DNA from: Thermoplasmata archaeon
Lineage (GTDB): Archaea > Thermoplasmatota > Thermoplasmata > Lutacidiplasmatales > UBA184
Assembly: GCA_021828085.1 (NCBI GenBank)
Contig: JAKATE010000118.1
Location: 1 to 6,064 of the forward strand
Length of the DNA: 6,064 nt
Reading direction: 5' to 3'
Of the stretch, positions 1 through 5,451 are shown in pieces; the first letter of the stretch is position 1; each line of letters begins with the position of its first letter. The notes beneath the pieces are model-generated. The model saw only the letters and a program-made list of their open reading frames with translations. It ran no database searches and had not been told where the DNA came from. Both the position numbers and the translations under genes were made by a program.

Positions 1-67
1 TCCGGACAGGGGAGCTCGAGGGTGGAAGGGGCCGGGGAAGGGGCGGACGCTTCCGTGGCCTCTTCGC

Positions 68-622
68 TCACGAACGTACCCTCCGTCGCGCCTTTGGCCG
101 GTTCCGTTCCTGAGGGGGCCGACGGCGCCCCGAAAGGGACGGCGGGAGGGGACGCACCGCCTTCCCGAGCTGCTCCTCGAGGACCTGGAAACCCGCCTTC
201 GCGTAGAGGGCGCGCGCTCCGAGGTTCGGGCCGAAGACGTGCAAGGCGATCCTCTTCACCGACCGCCGACGCGCCTCCTCTTCCAACCGGCGCAGGGCCG
301 CCAGCCCGTAGCCCTTGCGACGCTGGTCTTCCCGGATCCCGATCCAGTACACCCACAGCTCCTTCGAGCTGCCGATCCTCCGCACCTGGTACCAGGTCTC
401 CCCCACCCGTAGACCGGAGCGCGCGTCCACCAGGGCCCGGAGCTGGTGCGAGGGGGTTCGTAGACCCTGAGGAAGCAGGCTGCGATGCGCCCGGGTAGAG
501 AGCCTGAGCGCCTCCCGCCTCGTCCAGTCGCCCGCCTCCACCCTCTCGCGGGCGAAGTGACGGATGTTCCTCTGGAGGAACTCCTCGAATTCGCTGCGAG
601 TGAAAGGTACGAGCACGATCAT
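68..622 (-). CDS. GNAT-family N-acetyltransferase
   Basis: Predicted cytoplasmic acetyltransferase that moves an acetyl group from acetyl-CoA to an unknown amine. Numbered from the ATG at 622 it has 184 residues. Residues 1-75 are a mostly helical N-terminal part. Residues about 88-150 hold the GNAT core: strand WVYWIGI, then the acetyl-CoA pyrophosphate loop QRRKGYG (100-106), then strand IALHVF, then N133, Y140 and the closing GF (144-145), as in the family's N..A..LY.K.GF motif. The last 30 residues are Arg/Pro-rich and probably disordered. An upstream in-frame TTG at 652 would add ten residues. I prefer 622 because it is an ATG, the protein then opens with a hydrophobic strand, and a TATA-like element lies 21 nt upstream. 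The family call is firm; the substrate cannot be read from sequence. Confidence 0.85.
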   Translation of the reverse strand: MIVLVPFTRSEFEEFLQRNIRHFARERVEAGDWTRREALRLSTRAHRSLLPQGLRTPSHQLRALVDARSGLRVGETWYQVRRIGSSKELWVYWIGIREDQRRKGYGLAALRRLEEEARRRSVKRIALHVFGPNLGARALYAKAGFQVLEEQLGKAVRPLPPSLSGRRRPPQERNRPKARRRVRS

Positions 623-643
623 GGGAGGACGAGCCTGCCCGCC

Positions 644-652
644 GCTTATCAA
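644..652 (-). promoter_or_regulatory. TATA-like element for the acetyltransferase gene
   Basis: Read on the minus strand this is TTGATAAGC, the AT-richest stretch near the start. It ends 21 nt before the ATG at 622, the spacing expected for an archaeal TATA box and a leaderless mRNA. No Shine-Dalgarno sequence precedes that ATG. The assignment rests on position and composition only. Confidence 0.4.
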
Positions 653-927
653 GCCGACGGCCCCGAGAGGCCCGTGCGCCCTCCGCCTTCCGCCTTCCGG
701 GGACGGGTTCCCCCCCTTGGGAGGCGCTCCTCCCCCCGTGCCACTTCAGGTGCAGGGTACTGGCCGCAACCGCCGCTAGCGCGACGGGAACCCGCGCCGG
801 GATCCGGTGCGCTCACGGACGAATCATAAGGTCGGGGGCCTCCCCGAGATTCCCCTCCGATGCAGGAAGGCCCGGGAGAACCACCACGTCGACCTCGCGC
901 TTCGCCGCACTCCGCCTCGACCGGAGG
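653..927. other. Divergent intergenic region
   Basis: This stretch lies between two divergently transcribed genes. I see no convincing coding frame or RNA gene in it. It holds the acetyltransferase promoter at its left edge, a candidate transporter promoter near 824-832, and possibly the missing 5' end of the transporter gene from the ATG at 860. The runs of G and C around 700-745 give open frames on both strands that look like composition artefacts. Confidence 0.5.
824..832 (+). promoter_or_regulatory. Candidate TATA-like element upstream of the transporter
   Basis: The sequence TCATAAGGT is the AT-richest stretch upstream of the transporter. It ends 27 nt before an ATG at 860, but 95 nt before the in-frame GTG at 928. 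Its position therefore fits translation starting at 860 better than at 928, which bears on the possible frameshift near 896-900. Confidence 0.3.
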
Positions 928-2160
928 GTGTACATTCTCGGCAGCGCCGGGATGGTCCGGAGCATCGGCCGGTCCGCCACCTTCGTCTTCCTGCCCCTGG
1001 TCTTCGCCGACGTCTACCACCTCTCCTACCTTGATATCGGCCTGCTCGTTGCCGCCATCGTCCCGGTAAGCACGCTCTCCTTCCTCGCCGGCGGACACCT
1101 CACCGACCGGCTGGGACGCCGCCCCTTCGCGATCTTCCCCTCCTTCGCGAGCGCGGTCCTCCTCACCCTGCTCTTCCTCTACCTGGACAGCGGCGTCGCG
1201 ACGGTGATGGTCCTCTGGGCCGTGAACTCGGTCTTCGGGGGGCTCACCCGTCCGGCGCAGAGCGCGATGATCGGTGACGTCACCACGCCGGAGCTGGCGG
1301 TGACCGCCTTCGGCGTCCAGCGGGTCTTCATGAACACCGGTTTCGCCATCTCCCCCGCGGTGGGGGGGTTCCTGGCCGACACGGTGGGCCTCCCTTCCCT
1401 GTTCCTCTTCGGCGCCATCACCTCCCTTGTCGAAGGGATCATCCTGCTGGTCCTCCTGCGGGAGACCTACGCAGGGTCCCGGAGCGAGAGCCGCCGGCTC
1501 TTCGGGAGCCTCGCGGAGCCCTTCCACGACCGCCTCTTCGTCTGGCTCCTGGTGGCCTTCGCGGGACTGGCGGTGATCATGAACCAGTTCGGGACCCCGC
1601 TCGCCCTCTACCTTGGGGCCGTGCGCGGCGTCTCCTTCACCGAGTTCGGCTTCATCTACGCGTTGAACGGGGCCCTCGTGGTCCTCCTCCAGCTTCCCAT
1701 CAGCCGATGGATAGAGCTCCGTGGGCAGCAGTACCTGCTGGCCATGGCCCTCGGGACCATCGGCTACGGCTCGGCGTTCCTGCTCTTCGATGCGGCCACG
1801 GGATTCCCCATGTACCTGCTGGCCATGGGAGGCCTCACCAGCGGCGAGGACGTGGTGAGCCCGACGCAGTCCACCCTCGTCGCCCAGCTCGGCGGCACCG
1901 AGCGTCGCGGACGATACTTCGGCGCGTACAACGCCACCACCAATCTGGGACGTGTGGTGGGGCCGGTGCTCGGGACCCTGCTGCTGGGCATCGGTCCCAA
2001 CGGACCGATCTTCCTCTGGGGAGGGATGTTCGTCGGAGCCCTCGGCGTGGCGGCAGGTTTCCTCTACCTTCGGGCCCGCGTCCGCCGGCGCCTCAAGCTC
2101 GGCGGTCCGGGGGGGCCCCAGTCTTCCCCTGGAGGAGCGCTCCTCCTCGGCTCAGGATGA
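928..2160 (+). CDS. MFS transporter, 12-helix, drug-efflux-like
   Basis: Major facilitator superfamily membrane transporter, probably a proton-coupled antiporter or exporter; substrate unknown. The 410 residues give about twelve hydrophobic segments: roughly 3-26, 35-55, 67-87, 90-108, 130-150, 157-177, 203-221, 238-256, 268-287, 291-312, 333-354 and 360-381. Between helices 2 and 3 sits the signature motif A, GGHLTDRLGRRPF (55-67). Helix 5 carries a Gly/Pro-rich stretch, ISPAVGGFLAD, resembling the antiporter motif. A polar linker at 178-202 separates the halves. The last 20 residues are Gly/Pro/Ser-rich and unlikely to be structured. The GTG at 928 is the only in-frame start near the domain edge, yet helix 1 begins right after it with no cytoplasmic lead-in. 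The frame stays open upstream and encodes FAALRLDRR just before it, so the true start is probably further upstream, with a possible 2-nt slip. MdtG/MdtH-like efflux is the nearest family I can suggest. Confidence 0.88.
   Translation: MYILGSAGMVRSIGRSATFVFLPLVFADVYHLSYLDIGLLVAAIVPVSTLSFLAGGHLTDRLGRRPFAIFPSFASAVLLTLLFLYLDSGVATVMVLWAVNSVFGGLTRPAQSAMIGDVTTPELAVTAFGVQRVFMNTGFAISPAVGGFLADTVGLPSLFLFGAITSLVEGIILLVLLRETYAGSRSESRRLFGSLAEPFHDRLFVWLLVAFAGLAVIMNQFGTPLALYLGAVRGVSFTEFGFIYALNGALVVLLQLPISRWIELRGQQYLLAMALGTIGYGSAFLLFDAATGFPMYLLAMGGLTSGEDVVSPTQSTLVAQLGGTERRGRYFGAYNATTNLGRVVGPVLGTLLLGIGPNGPIFLWGGMFVGALGVAAGFLYLRARVRRRLKLGGPGGPQSSPGGALLLGSG
2131..2146. repeat. 16-bp perfect palindrome in the 3' end of the transporter gene
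   Basis: GGAGGAGCGCTCCTCC is its own reverse complement. In RNA it can fold as a 6-bp stem with a GCGC loop. It lies in codons for the unstructured C-terminal tail, 14 bp before the stop. It may mark the transcript end between two convergent genes, but no T-run follows, so termination is unproven. Confidence 0.5.
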
Positions 2161-2183
2161 CCCGCGGATCCCGGCTCTCGCCG

Positions 2184-2199
2184 GGGAGCGAGCGCTCCC
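2184..2199. terminator. Hairpin at the convergent gene junction
   Basis: A 6-bp stem, GGGAGC/GCTCCC, with a GAGC loop lies in the 43-bp space between the transporter stop and the end of the opposing U32 gene. A symmetrical hairpin here could serve both transcripts. Archaeal termination usually depends on T-rich tracts, which are absent, so this is a weak call. Confidence 0.25.
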
Positions 2200-2203
2200 G
2201 GGC

Positions 2204-3385
2204 TCAGGACACCGTCGGAGGCACCGCAGCGGCCGAGGCCTCCGGCCGCAGGTGTCGGAGCAGTGACTCTGCCTGGAGCGACGGGGCCGGCGGGCGATAC
2301 TCCGAAAGGGGTCGTCCATCGATGCGGACCACCTTCTGCGCCACGCTCCCGCAGTAGCCGCATTCCTTGCAGGAGAGGTGCGCGCAGTCGGTGGCGAGGA
2401 CCCTCCGCAGGAAGTCGGGAGGGAAGGCGCTGTTGTCGATGGAGACGTGCTGCATCCGCTCGAAGGCGTCCCGCACCGAGGCGATCTCGGGGTCCGAGAG
2501 CGCGGTCGGGGAGAGTGACCCCAGGGCCTGCAGCGGCCCCTTCACCTGGACGTAGCTTAAGATGTCGAGAAGGTTCCCGTCGTAGCGGCGCTGGGAGTAG
2601 GCCCGCGCGCTCCGGAGGAGCCAGGGGGTGCTCCGGTTCCTTCCCGAGACCTTGAAACGGTGGACGCCCGCCGCCTCGTAGAGGCTCAGGTCCTCGGGCC
2701 GCACCCAGATGGAGGAGACCAGGAGCGTGGGGTCCTTCAGCATCTGGAGGCCGCACTCCAGTATGGGGACCTCGAAGGGGATCCCCGGGGTGCCGTCCTG
2801 CGAGACGAGCGAGCTGGTGTTCAGGTGATGCGCCCGGTACGGGCAGTCGTGGATGCAGGTCTGGTTCACGAGGATCTCCACCTCGGCGCCGGCCCGAACG
2901 AGGCCACGGATCAGCCGGAGGTCGCGGTTGGCCTCCTCCAGGACCAGCGTCCGCGCCCCCATCCGGAGGAAGTACTCTCCCTGGGCCACGGTCCTCAGGC
3001 GGGAGAACGTGGAGACCGAGATGGGGACGTCCGGGTACTCGCGGTGGATGATCTCGACGAGGAGCGGGAGGGCCACCACGAAGCCGTCGGTGCCCAGTTC
3101 GAGGAGGCGCCCGACCTCCTGGAGGAAGCGCGCCCGGAAACCCTCCTGGTACTCCTTGAGGCCGAGGTCCGTCGAGTTGACCGTGGCGTAGAAGACCCGC
3201 CCGCTCTCATGGATGCGCTCCAAGTGCTCCCGGAACCGCTCCGGAGTGATGGCGGGGAGGATGTGGGGGGGTCGCCCCGCTCCCGTGAGGGAGTAGGGGA
3301 ACCCTCCGAAGTACGTCTTGACCGGAAGGTCCCGGGCCTCCGCCGGAAGTTGATCATCGAAGTTCGTGGCGAGCACCAGGTCCAT
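2204..3385 (-). CDS. U32-family protein (peptidase U32-like), seven cysteines
   Basis: The 393-residue product resembles the U32 'collagenase-like peptidase' superfamily. Characterised members include UbiU/UbiV (O2-independent ubiquinone hydroxylation, 4Fe-4S proteins) and TrhP/RlhA (RNA hydroxylation); proteolysis is doubtful for most. Residues about 20-175 read as alternating strands and helices of a TIM-barrel type (YATVNS, GFVVALP, ISVSTFS, TLVLEEANRDL, VEILVNQTC). Cysteines sit at 177, 181 and 211, then in a C-terminal cluster at 334, 339, 342 and 345 (C-x4-C-x2-C-x2-C). The motif CIHDCPYRAHHLN at 177-189 matches my memory of a U32 branch having a CPFR..H.N motif. The classical U32 PROSITE signature (GS.C....G.C) is absent. 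The ATG at 3385 follows a TATA-like element by 22 nt with no Shine-Dalgarno sequence, so the mRNA is probably leaderless. Iron-sulfur binding is inferred from the cysteines. The substrate is unknown, and it shares a divergent promoter region with aroQ. Confidence 0.8.
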   Translation of the reverse strand: MDLVLATNFDDQLPAEARDLPVKTYFGGFPYSLTGAGRPPHILPAITPERFREHLERIHESGRVFYATVNSTDLGLKEYQEGFRARFLQEVGRLLELGTDGFVVALPLLVEIIHREYPDVPISVSTFSRLRTVAQGEYFLRMGARTLVLEEANRDLRLIRGLVRAGAEVEILVNQTCIHDCPYRAHHLNTSSLVSQDGTPGIPFEVPILECGLQMLKDPTLLVSSIWVRPEDLSLYEAAGVHRFKVSGRNRSTPWLLRSARAYSQRRYDGNLLDILSYVQVKGPLQALGSLSPTALSDPEIASVRDAFERMQHVSIDNSAFPPDFLRRVLATDCAHLSCKECGYCGSVAQKVVRIDGRPLSEYRPPAPSLQAESLLRHLRPEASAAAVPPTVS

Positions 3386-3407
3386 GCCCGGTCCGACGGC
3401 CGGGCGG

Positions 3408-3414
3408 TATCTAT
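3408..3414 (-). promoter_or_regulatory. TATA-like element for the U32 gene
   Basis: On the minus strand this reads ATAGATA, standing out in very GC-rich flanks. The 22-nt gap to the ATG at 3385 is typical of archaeal promoters of leaderless transcripts. Confidence 0.45.
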
Positions 3415-3441
3415 GGGGCGGGCCTAACCGGTAAGGTACGG

Positions 3442-3449
3442 CCTAGAAG
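3442..3449 (+). promoter_or_regulatory. Weak TATA-like element for the chorismate mutase gene
   Basis: CCTAGAAG lies 24 nt before the GTG at 3474, so its position is right but the match is poor. A second candidate, GGTAAGGTA, lies a little further upstream at 3430-3438. The region 3386-3473 probably carries promoters for both divergent genes. Confidence 0.25.
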
Positions 3450-3473
3450 CGGGCCGGGTCGCTCGCCTGAGGC

Positions 3474-3893
3474 GTGCCGAAGAGGGCCCGAACCGGGGGA
3501 GAGGAGAGCCTCCAGGGAGGTCGCCGGGAGCTCGAACGGGTGGACCTAGAGCTGGTGGCGTTGCTGCGCGCGCGTTGCGAGCTCGTCGAGCGTCTCTGGG
3601 AGCGCAAACGGACGGAGGGACTTCCGCTGGACGATCCGTCGCAGGAGCGGCGGGTCCTCGGCCGGGCCGCTCACGCCGCAGCCGGTCAGGGGCTCGACCC
3701 GGTGGAGGTCGAACGGATCTTCCAGGGGGTCATCGCGCTCGGAAAGAGGTGGGCGCGCCCCCGCGTCATCCTCGCCGGTCGTGGAGAGGGGATCGAATCC
3801 CCCTCGGGCCGCCTCGTCGCCGGGCTCGTCCGGTCCCGGCCCCGGGGAGGGCCACCGGTCCTCCCGACCGAACCCATCGTCAAGTGCACTTGA
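3474..3893 (+). CDS. aroQ: Chorismate mutase, AroQ type, with C-terminal tail
   Basis: Converts chorismate to prephenate, the first step of the Phe/Tyr branch, in the cytoplasm. The 139-residue product has the all-alpha AroQ domain at about 15-95. Aligned by eye to the E. coli mutase domain, the catalytic residues map as R11 to R17, R28 to R34, K39 to K45, D48 to D54, E52 to E58 and Q88 to Q84. R51 becomes Q57, a change in the substrate pocket. A single-domain AroQ is usually about 90-100 residues, so the last 44 residues (RPRVILAGRGEGIE and on) are extra. I do not recognise a prephenate dehydrogenase or dehydratase there, so they may be a disordered tail. The GTG at 3474 is the start nearest the domain with a candidate promoter. 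The downstream regulator gene begins 54 bp later in the same frame, suggesting co-transcription. Confidence 0.82.
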   Translation: MPKRARTGGEESLQGGRRELERVDLELVALLRARCELVERLWERKRTEGLPLDDPSQERRVLGRAAHAAAGQGLDPVEVERIFQGVIALGKRWARPRVILAGRGEGIESPSGRLVAGLVRSRPRGGPPVLPTEPIVKCT

Positions 3894-3895
3894 CG
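3878..3895. promoter_or_regulatory. 18-bp perfect palindrome, candidate operator
   Basis: CGTCAAGTGCACTTGACG is its own reverse complement with no spacer. It overlaps the last codons and TGA stop of the chorismate mutase gene and ends 52 bp before the regulator start. It is less GC-rich than its surroundings. A site of this symmetry suits a homodimeric DNA-binding protein, possibly the adjacent HTH_10 regulator. A partial copy of one half, TGCACTTG, occurs at 4573-4580 inside the regulator gene. The binding partner is inference. Confidence 0.5.
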
Positions 3896-3947
3896 CCGGG
3901 AGGATGTAGTCGGGTTCACCCCTCTCCTCCTCGAGCGAGGGCAGAAC

Positions 3948-4754
3948 GTGTCCAGCAGCCTGATCGAGGTCTTGAAGGAACGTGCTCTGGAGCCGAGCGC
4001 GCCCACCGTCCCAGTCCTGAGCACGACACCGACCCCTGTCGGGGAGCGCGAACAGGAGCGGTCCTCCCGCCTGGTCGAGGTCACATTGGACCTCCCGACG
4101 CCGGCGGACTGGCTCGCCAACCTGCCCTTGGGAGGCTCGACGATGGTCCGCGTCCTCATTTGCCGCCCGAACGGCCGGAAGCGCCCCCGGATGCTCCGCG
4201 TCCTGGAGGTGGTGGCACCGCCGACCGAGCTCAGCGATTTGACCCAGGAGCTCGATCGACGGGTGCGCGGCTCTTCCCTCGCGCTCCTCCCCATGGGGTC
4301 GAACCGCCTGCTGGTGCGTATGGAAACGCCTCAGACCCCCGTCTGCGCCGGCTCCTTCCGGTCCGGGGCGTACTGCCTCGAGTGCCCATACTTCCCCTCC
4401 GAGCCGGGGAGCGCGAACGGAGAACGAAGGGGTTCGTGGGTCCTGCCATCCGCGGGGGTCCCCACCCTGATGCGAGCCCTACGCGGCCCGGGGGCCTCCC
4501 CGGCCCCCCGGGTGGTGCGGATCGGAAGGTACCGGGAACGTGACCGGTTGACCTCCCGCCAGGATGAAGCGTTGCACTTGGCCCACCGGATGGGGTTCTT
4601 CGAGGTGCCGCGAAAGGCCGACCTGGGGGCGCTCTCGCAGGCGCTGGGGGTCTCCCGGGCCACCGCGATGGAGCTCGTCCGCCGCGGGCTCCGGAGCCTG
4701 ACCACCCGATGGTCGGAAGGAACCGGGGGTCCCCCCACGCCGCCGGAGCTGTGA
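3948..4754 (+). CDS. HTH_10 (bacterio-opsin activator-type) transcriptional regulator
   Basis: Predicted archaeal DNA-binding regulator of 268 residues. Residues about 200-253 form the HTH_10 domain, with the family pattern LTSRQDEALHLAHRMGFFEV, then PRK.DL..L...LGVSRATAMELVRRGLRSL. Residues about 42-150 form a separate N-terminal domain. It runs as strand LVEVTLDLP, strand VRVLICRP, strand MLRVLEVVAPP, helix, strand SLALLPMGSNRLLVRME, an order reminiscent of ACT or other small-ligand folds. It closes with C133-x9-C143-x2-C146; C72 is a fourth cysteine. These could bind metal or sense redox state, as suggested for similar regulators, but that is inference. Residues 1-41 and 155-195 look like linkers. 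The GTG at 3948 has only a weak upstream GAGG. An inverted repeat (CCTCG/CGAGG, 3929-3940) lies between the palindrome and the start. It probably shares a transcript with aroQ and may act on its own junction. Confidence 0.85.
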   Translation: MSSSLIEVLKERALEPSAPTVPVLSTTPTPVGEREQERSSRLVEVTLDLPTPADWLANLPLGGSTMVRVLICRPNGRKRPRMLRVLEVVAPPTELSDLTQELDRRVRGSSLALLPMGSNRLLVRMETPQTPVCAGSFRSGAYCLECPYFPSEPGSANGERRGSWVLPSAGVPTLMRALRGPGASPAPRVVRIGRYRERDRLTSRQDEALHLAHRMGFFEVPRKADLGALSQALGVSRATAMELVRRGLRSLTTRWSEGTGGPPTPPEL

Positions 4755-4886
4755 AGACCCCCCCACGAGCTAGGTACGCGGTTCCGAGAACGAACCTGAC
4801 CCGCGCGTGCGGTGTTCGGAGCCGAAACCGCCCCATGGGACAGGGCCTTCGGCCTGCCCGACCGACCCACCAACCCGCCAGATCCT

Positions 4887-4903
4887 CCGGGCTCGAAGCC
4901 CGG
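4887..4903. terminator. Possible terminator-like hairpin
   Basis: CCGGGC, a TCGAA loop, then GCCCGG: a 6-bp all-G/C stem about 130 bp after the regulator stop. No T-tract follows, so termination is only a possibility. Confidence 0.2.
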
Positions 4904-5005
4904 GTGCGTTAGGCCGGGAAGGCTCGGCGGGGGGGGGCTTGACCCCCCGCTCCCGTCCCTGCACTACCGCGCGGTTCGGGGCGGGAGCTCTGCGGACTCC
5001 GAGAC

Positions 5006-5013
5006 GATATCTA
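5006..5013 (+). promoter_or_regulatory. TATA-like element upstream of the 5078 gene
   Basis: GATATCTA is the AT-richest stretch upstream of this gene. A start of transcription about 25 nt later would leave a leader of about 40 nt carrying hairpins and a Shine-Dalgarno sequence. This gene would then differ from its neighbours, which look leaderless. Confidence 0.35.
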
Positions 5014-5063
5014 CGCCCATGCCCTCTCTCCCTCGAACTCCCGTCCAGGAGCCCCTGCTCCCC

Positions 5064-5068
5064 GGGAG
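5064..5068 (+). promoter_or_regulatory. Ribosome binding site for the 5078 gene
   Basis: GGGAG lies nine bases before the ATG at 5078 and decides that start. It can be partly paired with GCTCC at 5057-5061, which can also pair with GGAGC at 5048-5052. The two folds exclude each other. Confidence 0.45.
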
Positions 5069-5077
5069 AGCAGCAAC

Positions 5078-5440
5078 ATGTCCGCTCGAGTCCTTGCCCA
5101 GTCCCTCGCACATTTCCTTCAAAACTTTTCGGCGGGGTCCGCCGAGGCCAGCATCGATGGACTGCCCTTCGCCGAGCTCGATGCCGATCAAAGGAATCTG
5201 ACCGTCCGGATCGACCCCCTGCGGACGGAAGGGAGGTCGATGCGCTCGCTCCTCAGCGAGAGCCATCTCCACCTCTGGGAAACGCGCGGCGTCCCCGGTT
5301 CGCTGGCCCGCGCGGGGTGGAGGGTCAGCCTCCACGAAGGACCGAGCGAACTGGTCCGGCTCGGCCGGGACGTGAGCCCGCTCACCGGGCACGTCCATGT
5401 GAGCCCGTCGGTGCTACTCCGGCGCCGACGGACCCCCTGA
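5078..5440 (+). CDS. Small uncharacterised archaeal protein
   Basis: I cannot assign a function to this 120-residue protein. Residues 1-19 look like an amphipathic helix (ARVLAQSLAHFLQNFS). Two strand-like segments follow, SIDGLPFAEL and NLTVRIDPL (25-48). A second part at about 73-112 reads PGSLARAGWRVSLHEGPSEL, then VRLGRDVSPLTGHVHVSP, a pattern I loosely recall from hypothetical proteins of Thermoplasmata-like archaea. There is no signal peptide or membrane helix, and the C-terminus is Arg-rich. It has a good Shine-Dalgarno sequence and its own TATA-like element, and ends 11 bp from the stop of the convergent gene at 5452-5688. It is called real because of its mixed, protein-like composition, which the overlapping frames lack. 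Confidence 0.65.
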   Translation: MSARVLAQSLAHFLQNFSAGSAEASIDGLPFAELDADQRNLTVRIDPLRTEGRSMRSLLSESHLHLWETRGVPGSLARAGWRVSLHEGPSELVRLGRDVSPLTGHVHVSPSVLLRRRRTP

Positions 5441-5451
5441 TCGGTACGGCT

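Larger units (their letters stand above)
4755..5077. other. Gene-free, hairpin-rich region
   Basis: I see no credible coding frame in these 323 bp. It carries a run of potential RNA hairpins: GGTTC/GAACC (4780-4796), a bulged stem around 4837-4859 (GGG.CAGG.CC, TTC loop, GGCCTGCCC), CCGGGC/GCCCGG (4887-4903), GCC/GGC with a GGGAA loop (4913-4923), and six G:C pairs at 4932-4948 next to a nine-G run. Part of it may be 3' UTR of the regulator gene or a small RNA. The right end, from about 5005, holds the promoter and leader of the next gene. It does not match a tRNA, 5S, SRP or RNase P RNA that I can recognise. Confidence 0.5.

Noticed and set aside
649..1527. Long minus-strand open frame opposite the transporter
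   Set aside because: Its product is Glu/Gly/Arg-rich low complexity, a typical shadow of a GC-rich gene. The + strand frame encodes clear MFS helices.
2660..3427. Long plus-strand open frame opposite the U32 gene
   Set aside because: It has no domain-like sequence, and the minus-strand frame has the U32 pattern and cysteine motifs.
3786..3805. tRNA T-arm-like hairpin (GGGGATCGAATCCCC)
   Set aside because: It lies inside the chorismate mutase frame. No matching 5' acceptor strand, D-arm or anticodon arm is found at the expected distance upstream.
3891..3893. TGA in the palindrome as a recoded (selenocysteine or readthrough) codon joining aroQ to the regulator
   Set aside because: The domains on each side are complete, the 18 joining codons look like spacer, and a GTG start follows. 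Sharing a frame has a one-in-three chance.
4767..4833. Weak resemblance to the 5' domain of archaeal SRP RNA (GCTAGG ... GGTTC ... GAAACCGCC)
   Set aside because: The required S-domain motifs (GGAA-capped helix 8 with the AGCA side) are not found at a suitable distance on either strand.
4885..4905. T-arm-like hairpin CCGGGCTCGAAGCCCGG
   Set aside because: The loop does not fit TTCRANY on either strand and no acceptor stem partner is present. A plain G/C hairpin explains it.
4929..4937. Nine-G run as a functional G-quadruplex or phase-variable tract
   Set aside because: It is a single uninterrupted run in a very GC-rich gene-free region, not four spaced G-tracts, and lies in no gene.
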